20,903 nt of DNA from Alphaproteobacteria bacterium (GCA_009936885.1 JAACDT010000094.1:1-20903), one strand, 5' to 3'. Counted from the stretch's first letter, positions 6,844-16,096 are shown. Notes: a model not told the origin generated them from the letters alone. Made by a program: numbers and translations.

Positions 6844-9216
6844 TTAGCTTTTCGACCACCAACCGCGCTTCTTAGCAGCAGGCGCTTTATTACCAACATC
6901 AGTAACACCTAACTCAACAGACGCAATAGGCTCTCTGCCTGTCGATTGTTCCACGCTATCAGTGCTATTTTCACTTAACTGATTTTCTGCTGGTTTTTTC
7001 TTTTTCTTAACTGCCTTTTTAGGGGGTTTTTTAGCCCCTGCTTTTTTTGTCTGAGTTTTCAGACTTTTGGGTCTGGTAGTTTTGTTTGTCTCGCTATCAT
7101 CTGCAGTTGTTTCAGCGACACTGTTACGAGCTGTTTTTTTCTTAGCTTTCTTTGCTTTTGGCTCCACTTTTGGGGCCTCCTCACTAGTTTGCGGTTCTGA
7201 GGAATTTTCCGGGGAGGTGCTAATTGCAGCAGTATCATCCGCTTCGTTTAACAGTTGTTGGTTTTGTTTTGGTTTATTGCCGCGCCGTCTACGTGATTTT
7301 GGTCTGGCTTGTGTTTTATCAGACTGTGTATCTGAATTAGCGGGGTGTTCACTTTTTTGCTCGGTTTCAGCCTCCGCACTTGGCACAACTTGCGTTTCTG
7401 TTTCAGTCTGCGATGTTTGAGAAATAATAGCTTCGTCGCCATCGCGCCTGCGCCTTCGCCTGCCACCACGTCGACCACGCCGCTTTCGTTTTGGCTGGTC
7501 GCCATCTTCGGTATCTTCCTCACTTGAGAGACGAGGGGGATGATGAGGCGCTTTTGCAGTTTCAGGCTTACTTTTAGATATGGGGGTTTCCTTGGTTTCT
7601 AGCAAAATATTATCTTTCAATAATCGATAATCATTTTCCAGCAGGCTTCCATCTGCTTGAATCGAAATCTTACAATTTGCTTTCTTCTCAAGCTCTGAAA
7701 GCGTTGCACGCTTTTCGTTGAGAATATAAAGCGCAACATCTGTGTGAACCACGATTGATAGTTCTTGCGCTGATATGCCAGTAATTTCCTCCTCCAGAAC
7801 CCGTAAGATATGAAGTGCAGATGAATTTACAGATCGCACCCTGCCTGTTCCCTCGCAATGAGGACATGCCTGAGAAATAGATTCAACCAAAGAGGGGCGC
7901 AATCTTTGCCGTGACATCTCAAGCAGTCCAAAATGGCTTATGCCGCCCACCTGTATTCTGGCTCGGTCGTTTCGAAGGGCCTCTTTTAATCGCCGCTCGA
8001 CAAGATGCTGATTTCTGTTTTCTTCCATATCAATGAAATCAATTACAACCAGCCCTGATAAGTCTCTGAGTTTAAGTTGTCTTCCAATTTCCTCAGCAGC
8101 TTCAAGATTGGTTTTTACGGCAGTCTCTTCAATATTACGCTCTCTTGTTGCTTTTCCAGAGTTTACGTCAATTGCCACAAGTGCTTCTGTCTGGTTTAAC
8201 ACTAGATACCCGCCAGATTTTAAGGTCACTTCATTATGATGTATCTGATCAAGCTGTGATTCTACTTGGTGGTGTTGGAATAAGCGTCTGTCACCCTTAA
8301 ATTCAACTACTCTTTTGGCATGGCTAGGAATAAGCATTTTCATATGGGTTTTTGCTATCTTGTAGCTTTCTGCCCCTTCCACATATACTTCTTCAATATC
8401 GTTCGTATAAATATCCCGAATGGCGCGTTTAACTAAACTGCCTTCTTCATGTATAAGGCTTGGTGCCTCTGATTTCATCGTATTCGATCTGATATCATTC
8501 CATAATTTAGTTAGATAGGAATAGTCTCTTTTAATTTCTGTTTTGGTTCTCTTGGATCCAGCTGTTCTAACGATTACAGCCATTCCGTCAGCTATATCTA
8601 ACTCGCTGACAATAGATTTTAGTCTTTTTCTATCAGCGGGGTTATTTATCTTACGTGATACGCCTCCGCCTCTATTGCTGTTTGGCATTAGAACACAATA
8701 GCGTCCAGCAAGTGATAAATAGGTGGTAAGTGCAGCGCCTTTATTGCCGCGCTCTTCTTTAACAACCTGCACAAGAAGTATTTGTTTGCGAGAAATAACC
8801 TCTTGAATTTTATATTTATGCAAGGCAGTTGGTAGTATTTTCTTAGCAGAATTACCTATTTCTTCTTCGCTATCAATTGTCTCTAGCGTGTCACTCTGAG
8901 AGGTGGAGGCTTCATCATCTTCATCTTCTACAGGCTCTACTTGTGCCTGCAGGGCCTCTCTATCTTCAATAGGAATGCGATAATAATCAGGATGTATTTC
9001 GCTAAAGGCCAGAAACCCTTGACGGTTTCCGCCATATTCAACAAAGGCAGCCTGCAATGAAGGCTCGACACGCGTTATGCGGGCTAGATATACATTACCT
9101 TTTAGTTGTTTTCTTGCTGTGTTTTCGTAATCAAATTCTTCAATTTTTTGGTCATTAAGCAGCACCACACGAGTTTCTTCGGGTTGGTGGGCGTCGATAA
9201 GTAGTTTTTTGCTCAT
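6844..9216 (-). CDS. rne: Ribonuclease E
   Basis: RNase E is the essential endonuclease of the RNA degradosome. The 790-residue protein opens with MSKKLLIDAHQPEETRVVLL, the usual family start, so the ATG at 9216 is preferred to the TTG at 9276, which would add 20 unrelated residues. The S1 domain (about 35-180) is interrupted by an acidic insert (about 90-122), as in alphaproteobacteria. The catalytic domain contains the Mg-binding aspartates Asp350 (AIDVNSG) and Asp393 (VIDFIDM), spaced exactly as in E. coli, and the Zn-link CPHC at 451-454. The C-terminal 250 residues are disordered, rich in Lys, Glu and Pro, with an Arg tract (KRKRRGRRGGRRRRRR) likely to bind RNA. The last residues RGWWSKS match the GWW motif that docks PNPase in Caulobacter. 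A long 5' leader is likely. Confidence 0.97.
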   Translation of the reverse strand: MSKKLLIDAHQPEETRVVLLNDQKIEEFDYENTARKQLKGNVYLARITRVEPSLQAAFVEYGGNRQGFLAFSEIHPDYYRIPIEDREALQAQVEPVEDEDDEASTSQSDTLETIDSEEEIGNSAKKILPTALHKYKIQEVISRKQILLVQVVKEERGNKGAALTTYLSLAGRYCVLMPNSNRGGGVSRKINNPADRKRLKSIVSELDIADGMAVIVRTAGSKRTKTEIKRDYSYLTKLWNDIRSNTMKSEAPSLIHEEGSLVKRAIRDIYTNDIEEVYVEGAESYKIAKTHMKMLIPSHAKRVVEFKGDRRLFQHHQVESQLDQIHHNEVTLKSGGYLVLNQTEALVAIDVNSGKATRERNIEETAVKTNLEAAEEIGRQLKLRDLSGLVVIDFIDMEENRNQHLVERRLKEALRNDRARIQVGGISHFGLLEMSRQRLRPSLVESISQACPHCEGTGRVRSVNSSALHILRVLEEEITGISAQELSIVVHTDVALYILNEKRATLSELEKKANCKISIQADGSLLENDYRLLKDNILLETKETPISKSKPETAKAPHHPPRLSSEEDTEDGDQPKRKRRGRRGGRRRRRRDGDEAIISQTSQTETETQVVPSAEAETEQKSEHPANSDTQSDKTQARPKSRRRRGNKPKQNQQLLNEADDTAAISTSPENSSEPQTSEEAPKVEPKAKKAKKKTARNSVAETTADDSETNKTTRPKSLKTQTKKAGAKKPPKKAVKKKKKPAENQLSENSTDSVEQSTGREPIASVELGVTDVGNKAPAAKKRGWWSKS

Positions 9217-9701
9217 AAGTAAATCTCTCTGTCGTTTGCACGCCGTCATAGGTGCGGTTGCAAGACGAATGTTCAATGGCTGGCGCTAAACCAGAAATGT
9301 TCAGAATGGTATAGATATCACTATGATTTACGTGGCAATCTGTGTAGCCACTATGCCGAAATAAAACTGGCTTGGCGGATAATAAAAATTTATTCATCAT
9401 AGTCATTGTAAGGTTCATCATTCTGCTGAATGTATAAAATAGTCGATTTGCAAAGCTCTGTTTACAAGCTTATTTTTGGTAACGGATAATTCGATACAAA
9501 AACGTCTGCTTTGTGCGATCTCTTTGCAACTGATAAGGTCATATCACATGAAAGTAAAATTATGAAAAGAAAATTATATAGAATTAAGGATAAGTATTTT
9601 TATCTTTTGGATTGTTTGTTAGCTTGATGGCGTAATTCAGAGATTTGATTAGTGGTTATGAAACCATAAAACTCAGTTTGAAAATAGAAGTTGGTAGTTG
9701 A
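9217..9701. other. 485-base divergent intergenic region between rne and the amidase gene
   Basis: No open frame in this stretch looks like a protein; the 88-aa minus-strand frame reaching into it overlaps rne and has no family features. It should hold the promoters of both rne (minus) and the amidase gene (plus), but AT-richness prevents confident placement. A hairpin in the presumed rne leader is listed separately. Nothing resembling a tRNA, a repeat array or a known riboswitch was recognised. Confidence 0.6.
9332..9351 (-). promoter_or_regulatory. Hairpin in the putative rne 5' leader
   Basis: GTGGC (9332-9336) and GCCAC (9347-9351) form a 5-bp GC-rich stem with a 10-base loop, about 115 bases upstream of the rne start on the minus strand. 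In enterobacteria the long rne leader folds into hairpins that let RNase E control its own mRNA. A similar role is only an inference here; the stem is short and may be chance. Confidence 0.22.
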
Positions 9702-11105
9702 TTGACCTCATTAGATATTCACATCATCGATTTTCAAAATCATTTGAAACGGGTCTTGTTAGCGGCCCTGCAGCTGCTGCTTTTAATAAGCCTATTTGTT
9801 ATTTGTGATTTAGCTGGCATATCCGCAACCAAGGCTGATGCTCAGAATAGTTATATCGGTTTCCGCTTTGGAGAAATAACAGATACACAACAATTAGATG
9901 GTCTAGCGGGGCCTGCTACACGAATTGTTGTGGAAACAAGCACTATTCCTGAAGCAAGGCTATTTTTGCTAGAAAATCCTTACCGGCTTGTTATTGATAC
10001 AGCGCATACTGTTTGGGATGTGCCTAGCCTGCCAAAATCAGGAAGGCTATCTTTTGGCTCATTAACTTCCTACAGATATGGAAATCCAGACTCTGATACA
10101 GGCAGGCTAGTTTTTGAATTATCAGAAGCTGCAGCTCCGATTGCAGCATTTTTGTTGCCTCCTAATGAGACGGATAGCTCTAATGCATCTGGCTACCGAA
10201 TAGTGGTAGATGTTCTTAACCGAGGTAGTACAGCATTTGCTTTAGCACGATCGGCTCTTAAAAAAACGCCCTATCTTGCAACTAACCAGCTTGATGCTTT
10301 TATGAGCGAGAATATTATGGATAAAAATTATTCTAATTCCTCAAATCAGCCAGACCAAAAGCAAAATACAAATCTCTCTGGCAGTGTCGTCACGCTTAAT
10401 TCTCCAGAACAACGGCCAAGAAGGTGGGTTGTTACAATTGATGCAGGTCATGGCGGCAAAGACCCAGGTGCCATCGGTATTACCGGAACAAGAGAGAAGG
10501 ATATTACATTTAAGGCATCAAAGTTGCTTGCGGATCATTTGAATAGCACAGGGCAAGTGATTGCAAGGCTTACCAGAGAAGATGATAGCTTTATTAGGTT
10601 GCGAGATAGAATTGCAATTGCACGCCAGCATCAAGCTGATTTGTTTGTGTCAATTCATGCAGATGCAGCCCCAAATGCAAAGGCATATGGCATATCTGTA
10701 TTCTCACTATCAGACACTGCTTCTGATAAAGAAGCAGCGCTAATAGCGGAACGTGAGAATAAGGCAGACCTTATTGGTGGACCAGATTTGGCAGTTGAGG
10801 ATCCTCTCGCTGCGAATGCATTATTAGGCATGTTCCAAAGAGAATCTATGAACGAATCTACCTATGTTGCTAACTCTATTTTAGAACAGGTGCGCTCTTT
10901 TCCGGGCGGGGATAAACGTGGCCATAGGTTTGCTGGTTTTGCAGTATTAAAGTCACCAGACATTCCATCAGTATTAGTTGAGATGGGGTTTCTTACAAAT
11001 CAGCAAGATGAAGCAAATCTGAAAAAAAATAGCTATATTGATGCTTTAACGAAAAAAATAGCGGATGCTATTTTGGTATATTTAAAGTCATCTTCGCGCA
11101 AATAA
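9702..11105 (+). CDS. amiC: N-acetylmuramoyl-L-alanine amidase with AMIN domain
   Basis: This periplasmic zinc amidase cleaves the bond between MurNAc and the stem peptide to split septal peptidoglycan in daughter-cell separation. The 467-residue protein has a signal peptide (hydrophobic about 18-38, likely cleavage after KADA at 47), an AMIN domain (about 50-175) that usually targets the enzyme to peptidoglycan or the septum, a low-complexity Asn/Gln/Ser linker (about 205-235), and an Amidase_3 domain (about 242-462). The zinc ligands His250 (IDAGHGG), Glu265 (REKDITF) and His319 (VSIHADA) and the catalytic Glu427 (LVEMGFLTN) are present. No ATG is available: a TTG at 9702 is the best start, with a weak GAAG upstream. 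The symbol amiC is by family; AmiA/B/C cannot be told apart. The following PBP1a gene starts 85 bases later. Confidence 0.93.
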   Translation: MTSLDIHIIDFQNHLKRVLLAALQLLLLISLFVICDLAGISATKADAQNSYIGFRFGEITDTQQLDGLAGPATRIVVETSTIPEARLFLLENPYRLVIDTAHTVWDVPSLPKSGRLSFGSLTSYRYGNPDSDTGRLVFELSEAAAPIAAFLLPPNETDSSNASGYRIVVDVLNRGSTAFALARSALKKTPYLATNQLDAFMSENIMDKNYSNSSNQPDQKQNTNLSGSVVTLNSPEQRPRRWVVTIDAGHGGKDPGAIGITGTREKDITFKASKLLADHLNSTGQVIARLTREDDSFIRLRDRIAIARQHQADLFVSIHADAAPNAKAYGISVFSLSDTASDKEAALIAERENKADLIGGPDLAVEDPLAANALLGMFQRESMNESTYVANSILEQVRSFPGGDKRGHRFAGFAVLKSPDIPSVLVEMGFLTNQQDEANLKKNSYIDALTKKIADAILVYLKSSSRK

Positions 11106-11190
11106 TGAAGTTAGGGTAATGAATGCAGAAACGTTACGGTAAAAAGCAGTGTCATAAAAATGCCCTAAAGAGAAATTACAGACAAAGATT

Positions 11191-13611
11191 ATGAAATGGT
11201 TTTTTGGAATATTTACGTTTTTGATGCTGTGCATGCTTGCTGGCATAAGCAGTGTTTTATGGGTGTTTTGGTTATTTGGCAGGGATTTGCCAGATTATGC
11301 AAAGCTTGCCGATTATGAGCCGCCTGTTGTAACACGTATTCATGCAGGTGATGGCGCGTTATTGGCAGAATATGCGACGCAGAAACGTTTATTCATGCCT
11401 ACACAGGCAATGCCGCCAGACCTTATAGCGGCCTTCCTCTCAGCAGAGGATAAATCTTTTTACAAGCATTTTGGGCTCGATTTAAGGGCTTTGAGCCGCG
11501 CCATCATCACTAATATTTCTAATATGGGCTCTGGAAGAAGGCCAATTGGCGCATCAACAATTACACAGCAGGTAGCAAAAAACTTTCTTCTAACGAATGA
11601 GGTGTCAGTTGAACGTAAAATCAAAGAAGCCATTCTTGCAATTCGCATAGAGCATGCATTGGAGAAGAGTGATATACTTGCTCTTTATTTAAACGATATT
11701 TATCTAGGGCTCTCCAGCTATGGTGTGGCAGCTGCAGCTTTGAATTATTTTGATAAGCCATTGGATCAATTAGAATTACACGAAATAGCCTATCTTGCTG
11801 CATTGCCAAAGGCCCCGAATAACTATCACCCTATCCGAAAAACCAGTTCTGCGATTGCAAGACGAAACTGGGTCTTGCAGCAAATGTTCTTAAATGGATA
11901 TATCAGCGAAGATGAAAAAGTGTATGCGCAATCATTTGATTTGGGTGTTCGTGCACAGACAGGATCTGATCTTGCCGATGCCCCTTATTTTACAGAAGAA
12001 GTAAGACGCGAGCTTGTCTCATTATATGGCTCCGACATGCTTTATGGGGGCGGGTTATCTGTTCGAACCACGCTTGATCCAAAGTTACAAAAGCTGGCAC
12101 GTGAGGCATTGATTAATGGTCTGGAATCTTTAGACAGGCGCCAAGGTTGGCGAGGTCCGATTACACAGATTGACAGCCCAGAAAACATAGATAATCAGCT
12201 TTTAGATATAACCATGACAATGCCAGAGGGACGATACGCTGCTTTGGTCTTGCAAGTGAAACCAGATGAAGCTTTTATTTACGTGCAAGGTGGTAAAGGT
12301 ATTATCCCATTTTCACTCGCAAAATGGGCTTATCCGCCACGTAACAAGGATGGCATTCGCCCGCCACGAATAACATCCTTAAATGAAGCGCTGTCTGCAG
12401 GGGATATTGTGATTGTACAAAGGCCAGATAGCGCTAAAGATCTTGTAACCCAAGACTATGAGCCAAGGCCAGAAGATTGGGCACTTGGGCAGAGACCTCT
12501 TGTTGAGGGGGCAATTGTTGCAATGGACCCTCATACTGGAAGAATGCTTGCTATGTCTGGCGGGTATAATTTTAATGATTCAGAATTTAACAGGGCAAGC
12601 CAAGCATATCGCCAACCAGGTTCGGCCTTTAAACCCTTTATATATCTTGCCGCACTTGACCAAGGCTATAGTCCAACAACTCAAATTCTGGATGCGCCAT
12701 TAGCAATTGATCAAGGCCCTGGCTTGCCTAAATGGAAACCATCTAATTACACCAAACAATTTTATGGCCCATCCATTATGAGAGTTGGTATCGAAAAATC
12801 ACGCAATTTGATGACAGCTAGGTTGGCGATGGCTATTGGCATGCAAGAAGTTCAAAATTATGCCCAAAAATTTAATATAAACACGAATTTACCACCATAT
12901 TTATCCATGGCACTTGGCGCCGGAGAAACAACTTTGGTGCGGATTACAGCAGCATATGGCCAGCTGGTAAATGGCGGGCTAAAAATCACTCCGAGCTTGA
13001 TTGACAAAGTGCAAGACCGATATGGAAAAACTATAATGCGACATGACACCAGAAGATGTGAGCAATGTGTTGTAGATACAGGATGGAGAGAACAAGCAGT
13101 GCCAATATTGCCTGATAATAGAGAGCAATTAACAGATCCTGCCTCTGCCTATCAAATCATCACAATGCTTGAGGGCGTGGTAAAAAGAGGAACGGGGCGA
13201 AAATTACTCCAGACAGGGTTAGTGCTTGCAGGTAAAACAGGTACTACTAATGATAATACAAATGCCTGGTTTATCGGGTTCTCACCAGATTTGGTTGCAG
13301 GCGTTTTTGTAGGTTATGATAAGCCAAGACCGCTTGGAAAACGTGAGACTGGGTCCACTGCCGCAGTCCCAATTTTTCAATCTTTTATGGCTGAAGCTTT
13401 GGCAGATGCCCCTCAAATTCCGTTCCGCCGTCCTGACGGAGTCAATCTATACCCAGTTCATGCCGAAAAAGGATATCAGGTAAAGCTTTCCAATCCAGAT
13501 GTCGTAATGGAAGTCTTTAAGCCAGGGCAATCCCCGTCATCTCCTAATCTAATTGACCTTCCAAAAGATAAAATGATAGATCAAACTGTTAATACACCTG
13601 ATTTATATTGA
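11191..13611 (+). CDS. mrcA: Penicillin-binding protein 1A (bifunctional transglycosylase/transpeptidase)
   Basis: This class A PBP polymerises glycan strands and cross-links them in the periplasm while anchored in the inner membrane. The 806 residues start with a transmembrane anchor (about 5-29). The GT51 transglycosylase domain (about 50-230) has the catalytic Glu86 in SAEDKSFYKHFGLD and the motif GASTITQQVAKN. An OB-like domain (about 318-430) follows, as in PBP1A. The transpeptidase domain carries Ser478-x-x-Lys481 (QPGSAFKPF), SRN at 537-539 and KTG at 682-684. All catalytic residues are intact. There is no strong Shine-Dalgarno before the ATG at 11191. It sits between the amidase and prfB, the classical alphaproteobacterial order, so cell-wall synthesis and cleavage enzymes are probably cotranscribed. 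Confidence 0.97.
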   Translation: MKWFFGIFTFLMLCMLAGISSVLWVFWLFGRDLPDYAKLADYEPPVVTRIHAGDGALLAEYATQKRLFMPTQAMPPDLIAAFLSAEDKSFYKHFGLDLRALSRAIITNISNMGSGRRPIGASTITQQVAKNFLLTNEVSVERKIKEAILAIRIEHALEKSDILALYLNDIYLGLSSYGVAAAALNYFDKPLDQLELHEIAYLAALPKAPNNYHPIRKTSSAIARRNWVLQQMFLNGYISEDEKVYAQSFDLGVRAQTGSDLADAPYFTEEVRRELVSLYGSDMLYGGGLSVRTTLDPKLQKLAREALINGLESLDRRQGWRGPITQIDSPENIDNQLLDITMTMPEGRYAALVLQVKPDEAFIYVQGGKGIIPFSLAKWAYPPRNKDGIRPPRITSLNEALSAGDIVIVQRPDSAKDLVTQDYEPRPEDWALGQRPLVEGAIVAMDPHTGRMLAMSGGYNFNDSEFNRASQAYRQPGSAFKPFIYLAALDQGYSPTTQILDAPLAIDQGPGLPKWKPSNYTKQFYGPSIMRVGIEKSRNLMTARLAMAIGMQEVQNYAQKFNINTNLPPYLSMALGAGETTLVRITAAYGQLVNGGLKITPSLIDKVQDRYGKTIMRHDTRRCEQCVVDTGWREQAVPILPDNREQLTDPASAYQIITMLEGVVKRGTGRKLLQTGLVLAGKTGTTNDNTNAWFIGFSPDLVAGVFVGYDKPRPLGKRETGSTAAVPIFQSFMAEALADAPQIPFRRPDGVNLYPVHAEKGYQVKLSNPDVVMEVFKPGQSPSSPNLIDLPKDKMIDQTVNTPDLY

Positions 13612-13700
13612 TAGCTGCTACTTTATCACTATGGTAGGAGGTAATTCGTATCACATATAACGTTATATTTTTCATCTAACAGCTCAGTTAAGTTCCTATT

Positions 13701-14807
13701 ATGCAAGCAGAAACACAGCACTCCATAGACGCTATCGAACAGGCAATTCTGCTATTGAAAAAACACGTAAACTGGCAGAACGCACTTGATAGAATCTCCC
13801 AGATTGAAGAGAGTAGCTCTTCAACGGACTTCTGGAATGATCAAAAAAATGCGCAAGAATTAATGCGCGAGAAAACAATATTAGAGTCCCAAATTCAAAG
13901 CATAAAAGAATTGAACGATGGATTAGCAGAGCAGATTGAAATGCTGGAACTTGCTAATGATGAGCAAGATGGAGATTTAATTAAAGAAACTGAGAATGCA
14001 ATTCAGCAGCTTGCTGTCATAGCCAGCAAAAGGCAGATAGCAAGTCTGTTATCAGGTGAGGCTGATAAAAATAACTGCTTTGTTGAAATCCATTCAGGTG
14101 CTGGCGGAACAGAGGCACAAGATTGGGCTGCAATGCTATTGCGGATGTATATGAGATGGGCTGAACGCCGTGGTTTTAAAGTAGAGCTGATTGATGAGGC
14201 GGATGGCGAAGAGGCTGGGATAAAATCAGCTACCATAAGAATTGTTGGGGATAGCAGTTATGGATGGATAAAGACAGAGTCTGGCGTTCACAGATTGGTT
14301 AGGATATCGCCTTTTGATAGTTCAGCACGCAGGCATACAAGCTTTTCCAGCATTTGGGTATATCCAGAAATTGATGATAATATTGAAATTGACATCGAGG
14401 AGAAGGATCTAAGGGTAGATACCTTTAGAGCATCTGGCGCTGGCGGCCAACATGTTAATACAACCGATTCAGCTATTCGAATAACCCATATTCCAACAAA
14501 CATTATAGTTCAATGTCAGTCAGACAGGTCCCAACACCGCAATAGAGCAACAGCAATGAAAATGCTGAGAGCAAGATTATACGAGGTTGAGCTTCAAAAA
14601 CGAGAAAATGCAGCGATAGAAGGAAATGCCGCTAAAGCGGATAATGGATGGGGAAGCCAGATACGGTCCTATGTGTTGCATCCCTACCAAATGGTAAAAG
14701 ATCTTAGAACTCAGGTTGAAACTGGCAATACACAGGCAGTATTAGATGGAGATATTGACGATTTTATAGAAGCTAGTCTTGCCGCAAAAGTGGGTATGAC
14801 ACGATAA
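13701..14807 (+). CDS. prfB: Peptide chain release factor 2
   Basis: RF2 ends translation at UAA and UGA. The 368-residue product has the stop-codon recognition tripeptide Ser203-Pro-Phe205 (RISPFDSSARRH) and the GGQ motif at 248-250 (ASGAGGQHVNTTDSAIRITH), which triggers peptidyl-tRNA hydrolysis in the ribosome. The frame is continuous from MQAETQHSID through WNDQKNAQELM, so the autoregulatory frameshift at an early UGA, found in E. coli and many other bacteria, is absent, as in other alphaproteobacteria. An in-frame TAA at 13689 rules out an earlier start. The ATG has a poor Shine-Dalgarno; a consensus TAGGAGGT occurs about 60 bases upstream without a start codon. It converges with the DUF455 gene, 18 bases away. 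Confidence 0.97.
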   Translation: MQAETQHSIDAIEQAILLLKKHVNWQNALDRISQIEESSSSTDFWNDQKNAQELMREKTILESQIQSIKELNDGLAEQIEMLELANDEQDGDLIKETENAIQQLAVIASKRQIASLLSGEADKNNCFVEIHSGAGGTEAQDWAAMLLRMYMRWAERRGFKVELIDEADGEEAGIKSATIRIVGDSSYGWIKTESGVHRLVRISPFDSSARRHTSFSSIWVYPEIDDNIEIDIEEKDLRVDTFRASGAGGQHVNTTDSAIRITHIPTNIIVQCQSDRSQHRNRATAMKMLRARLYEVELQKRENAAIEGNAAKADNGWGSQIRSYVLHPYQMVKDLRTQVETGNTQAVLDGDIDDFIEASLAAKVGMTR

Positions 14808-14825
14808 TTATTTATTTTAAGTTAT

Positions 14826-15635
14826 TTATTTTGTGGGTGTGGCAAGAGGCTGGTAAAAGGCAGCAGAAAATCTGGCAGCATCTCGAGCTTCTATATTAAA
14901 GGGTGGTTTAAGCGAGCCATGGAAATATGTGTTTACCGCTTTTTGCCAAGCGCTGATGGGATCTTGGCGTAGTCTGCCACATTCATAATCAAACCAGTTT
15001 TTCCCTACGCGAACGTGACCTATTTCATCCTCCATAATAATGGCAAAACAATCAGCGGTTTTGGTGTCTCCTATTGTTTTCATCTTATCAATAAGCTGAG
15101 GCGTTATATCTAACCCCCGCGCTTCGAGAACCAGAGGCGTAATAGCAAGTCTTGCTAGCAAGTCATGTGCGGTTTCTTCTGCTGCCTGCCATAATCCGTT
15201 ATGTGCCGGAAGCGCCCCATAAAAACTATCTAGCTCTTGCAGCCTGCCATTTAGCATCAAGAAGTGGCGAGCTTCGTCATCAGCAACACTCATCCAGTCT
15301 CTAACATAATCAAATGGCAATTGTCGGTTGCTAAAACGCAATATCATATCAAGAGCAAGGTCGATGGCATTTAACTCTATATGGGCTATCGCATGGATGA
15401 GCGCAATTCGCCCAGCAGGGGCAGAATTAATCCTGCGCCTTGGCATATCTTTTGGAGGGCGTAGTTCAGGCTGTGCTGGCCTGCCAGGTCGAAGCGGTAC
15501 AGCTAGGTGCTTTAAACTATTAAATGTTCCTGATTTGAGACTTTCTGCAATTTGCCGTGTTATTTGTGCTTTCAGAGAAGCATCAGTCTCGGCATAGGCA
15601 GATAACAGCTCGTAGCATATATCCTTTTCAAGCAT
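14826..15635 (-). CDS. DUF455 ferritin-like di-metal protein
   Basis: The 269-residue protein is recognised as DUF455 by HIELNAIDLALD, VADDEARHF, VLEARGLDITP and MEDEIGHV. These give a duplicated ferritin-like metal pattern: Glu87, then Glu121/His124, Glu171 and Glu204/His207, consistent with a di-iron or similar carboxylate-bridged centre in a four-helix bundle. The reaction it catalyses is unknown. There is no signal peptide, so it should be cytosolic. Its ATG overlaps the stop codon of the upstream peroxiredoxin gene by one base (TAATG), so the two are almost certainly one operon with coupled translation, suggesting a link with oxidative stress or iron. It converges with prfB. Confidence 0.88.
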   Translation of the reverse strand: MLEKDICYELLSAYAETDASLKAQITRQIAESLKSGTFNSLKHLAVPLRPGRPAQPELRPPKDMPRRRINSAPAGRIALIHAIAHIELNAIDLALDMILRFSNRQLPFDYVRDWMSVADDEARHFLMLNGRLQELDSFYGALPAHNGLWQAAEETAHDLLARLAITPLVLEARGLDITPQLIDKMKTIGDTKTADCFAIIMEDEIGHVRVGKNWFDYECGRLRQDPISAWQKAVNTYFHGSLKPPFNIEARDAARFSAAFYQPLATPTK

Positions 15636-16096
15636 TAGCCGCCAGCTTGCCCCTGCGCTAGCACGTCCTCAGCATGGCCTAGTACTTTAACTTTACGCCA
15701 TATTTTCGTAATTTTGCCATCAGGGTCAATCAAGAAAGTAGAGCGCTCAATCCCCATATAGGACCTTCCATACATTGATTTTTCAACCCAAATGCCAAAC
15801 TGCTCACAAATATCTGTTTCATTATCTGCGCCTAATATACATTCGAGATTGTGTTTTGCCCGAAATTTAGCTTGTTTTTCAGGCGTGTCTTTTGAGATGC
15901 CAATCACCACCGTGTTTGCGGCATCAAACTCTGCCAGCAAAGAGGTAAAAGCCAATGCTTCTTTTGTACAACCCGAAGTATCGGCTCTTGGAAAAAAGAA
16001 TAAGACAATGTTTCTGCCCTGATAGTCAGACAGAGAAAAATGTCCGCGATCGGTTGGTATGGTAAAATCTTGTATTTTTGATCCGATTTCCAGCAT
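15635..16096 (-). CDS. bcp: Thioredoxin-dependent peroxiredoxin, Bcp/PrxQ type
   Basis: Bcp reduces hydrogen peroxide and organic hydroperoxides in the cytosol using thiol reductants. The 153-residue protein has the full family length, with the peroxidatic Cys43 in FPRADTSGCTKEA, and the conserved Arg in IERSTFLIDPDGKI. In many Bcp proteins a resolving cysteine lies five residues after the peroxidatic one; here that position is Leu48. Cys86 and Cys97 are the only other cysteines and could serve instead, or the enzyme may work as a 1-Cys type. GGAG lies nine bases before the ATG, and a promoter fits at 16133-16161. It is the first gene of a pair with DUF455 and is divergent from the DUF3971 gene. 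Confidence 0.93.
   Translation of the reverse strand: MLEIGSKIQDFTIPTDRGHFSLSDYQGRNIVLFFFPRADTSGCTKEALAFTSLLAEFDAANTVVIGISKDTPEKQAKFRAKHNLECILGADNETDICEQFGIWVEKSMYGRSYMGIERSTFLIDPDGKITKIWRKVKVLGHAEDVLAQGQAGG

Noticed and set aside
7067..7527. Plus-strand open frames antisense to the rne tail
   Set aside because: They arise from the biased Lys/Arg/Glu codons of RNase E; their Ser/Val/Phe-rich products have no recognisable features.
13655..13668. Palindrome ATATAACGTTATAT followed by T residues as a terminator after mrcA
   Set aside because: The stem is nearly all A/T with no loop, so it would be too weak; mrcA and prfB are more likely cotranscribed.
13701..13860. Programmed +1 frameshift site at the start of prfB
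   Set aside because: The frame is continuous, with no internal TGA; RF2 motifs and the N-terminus are in one frame.
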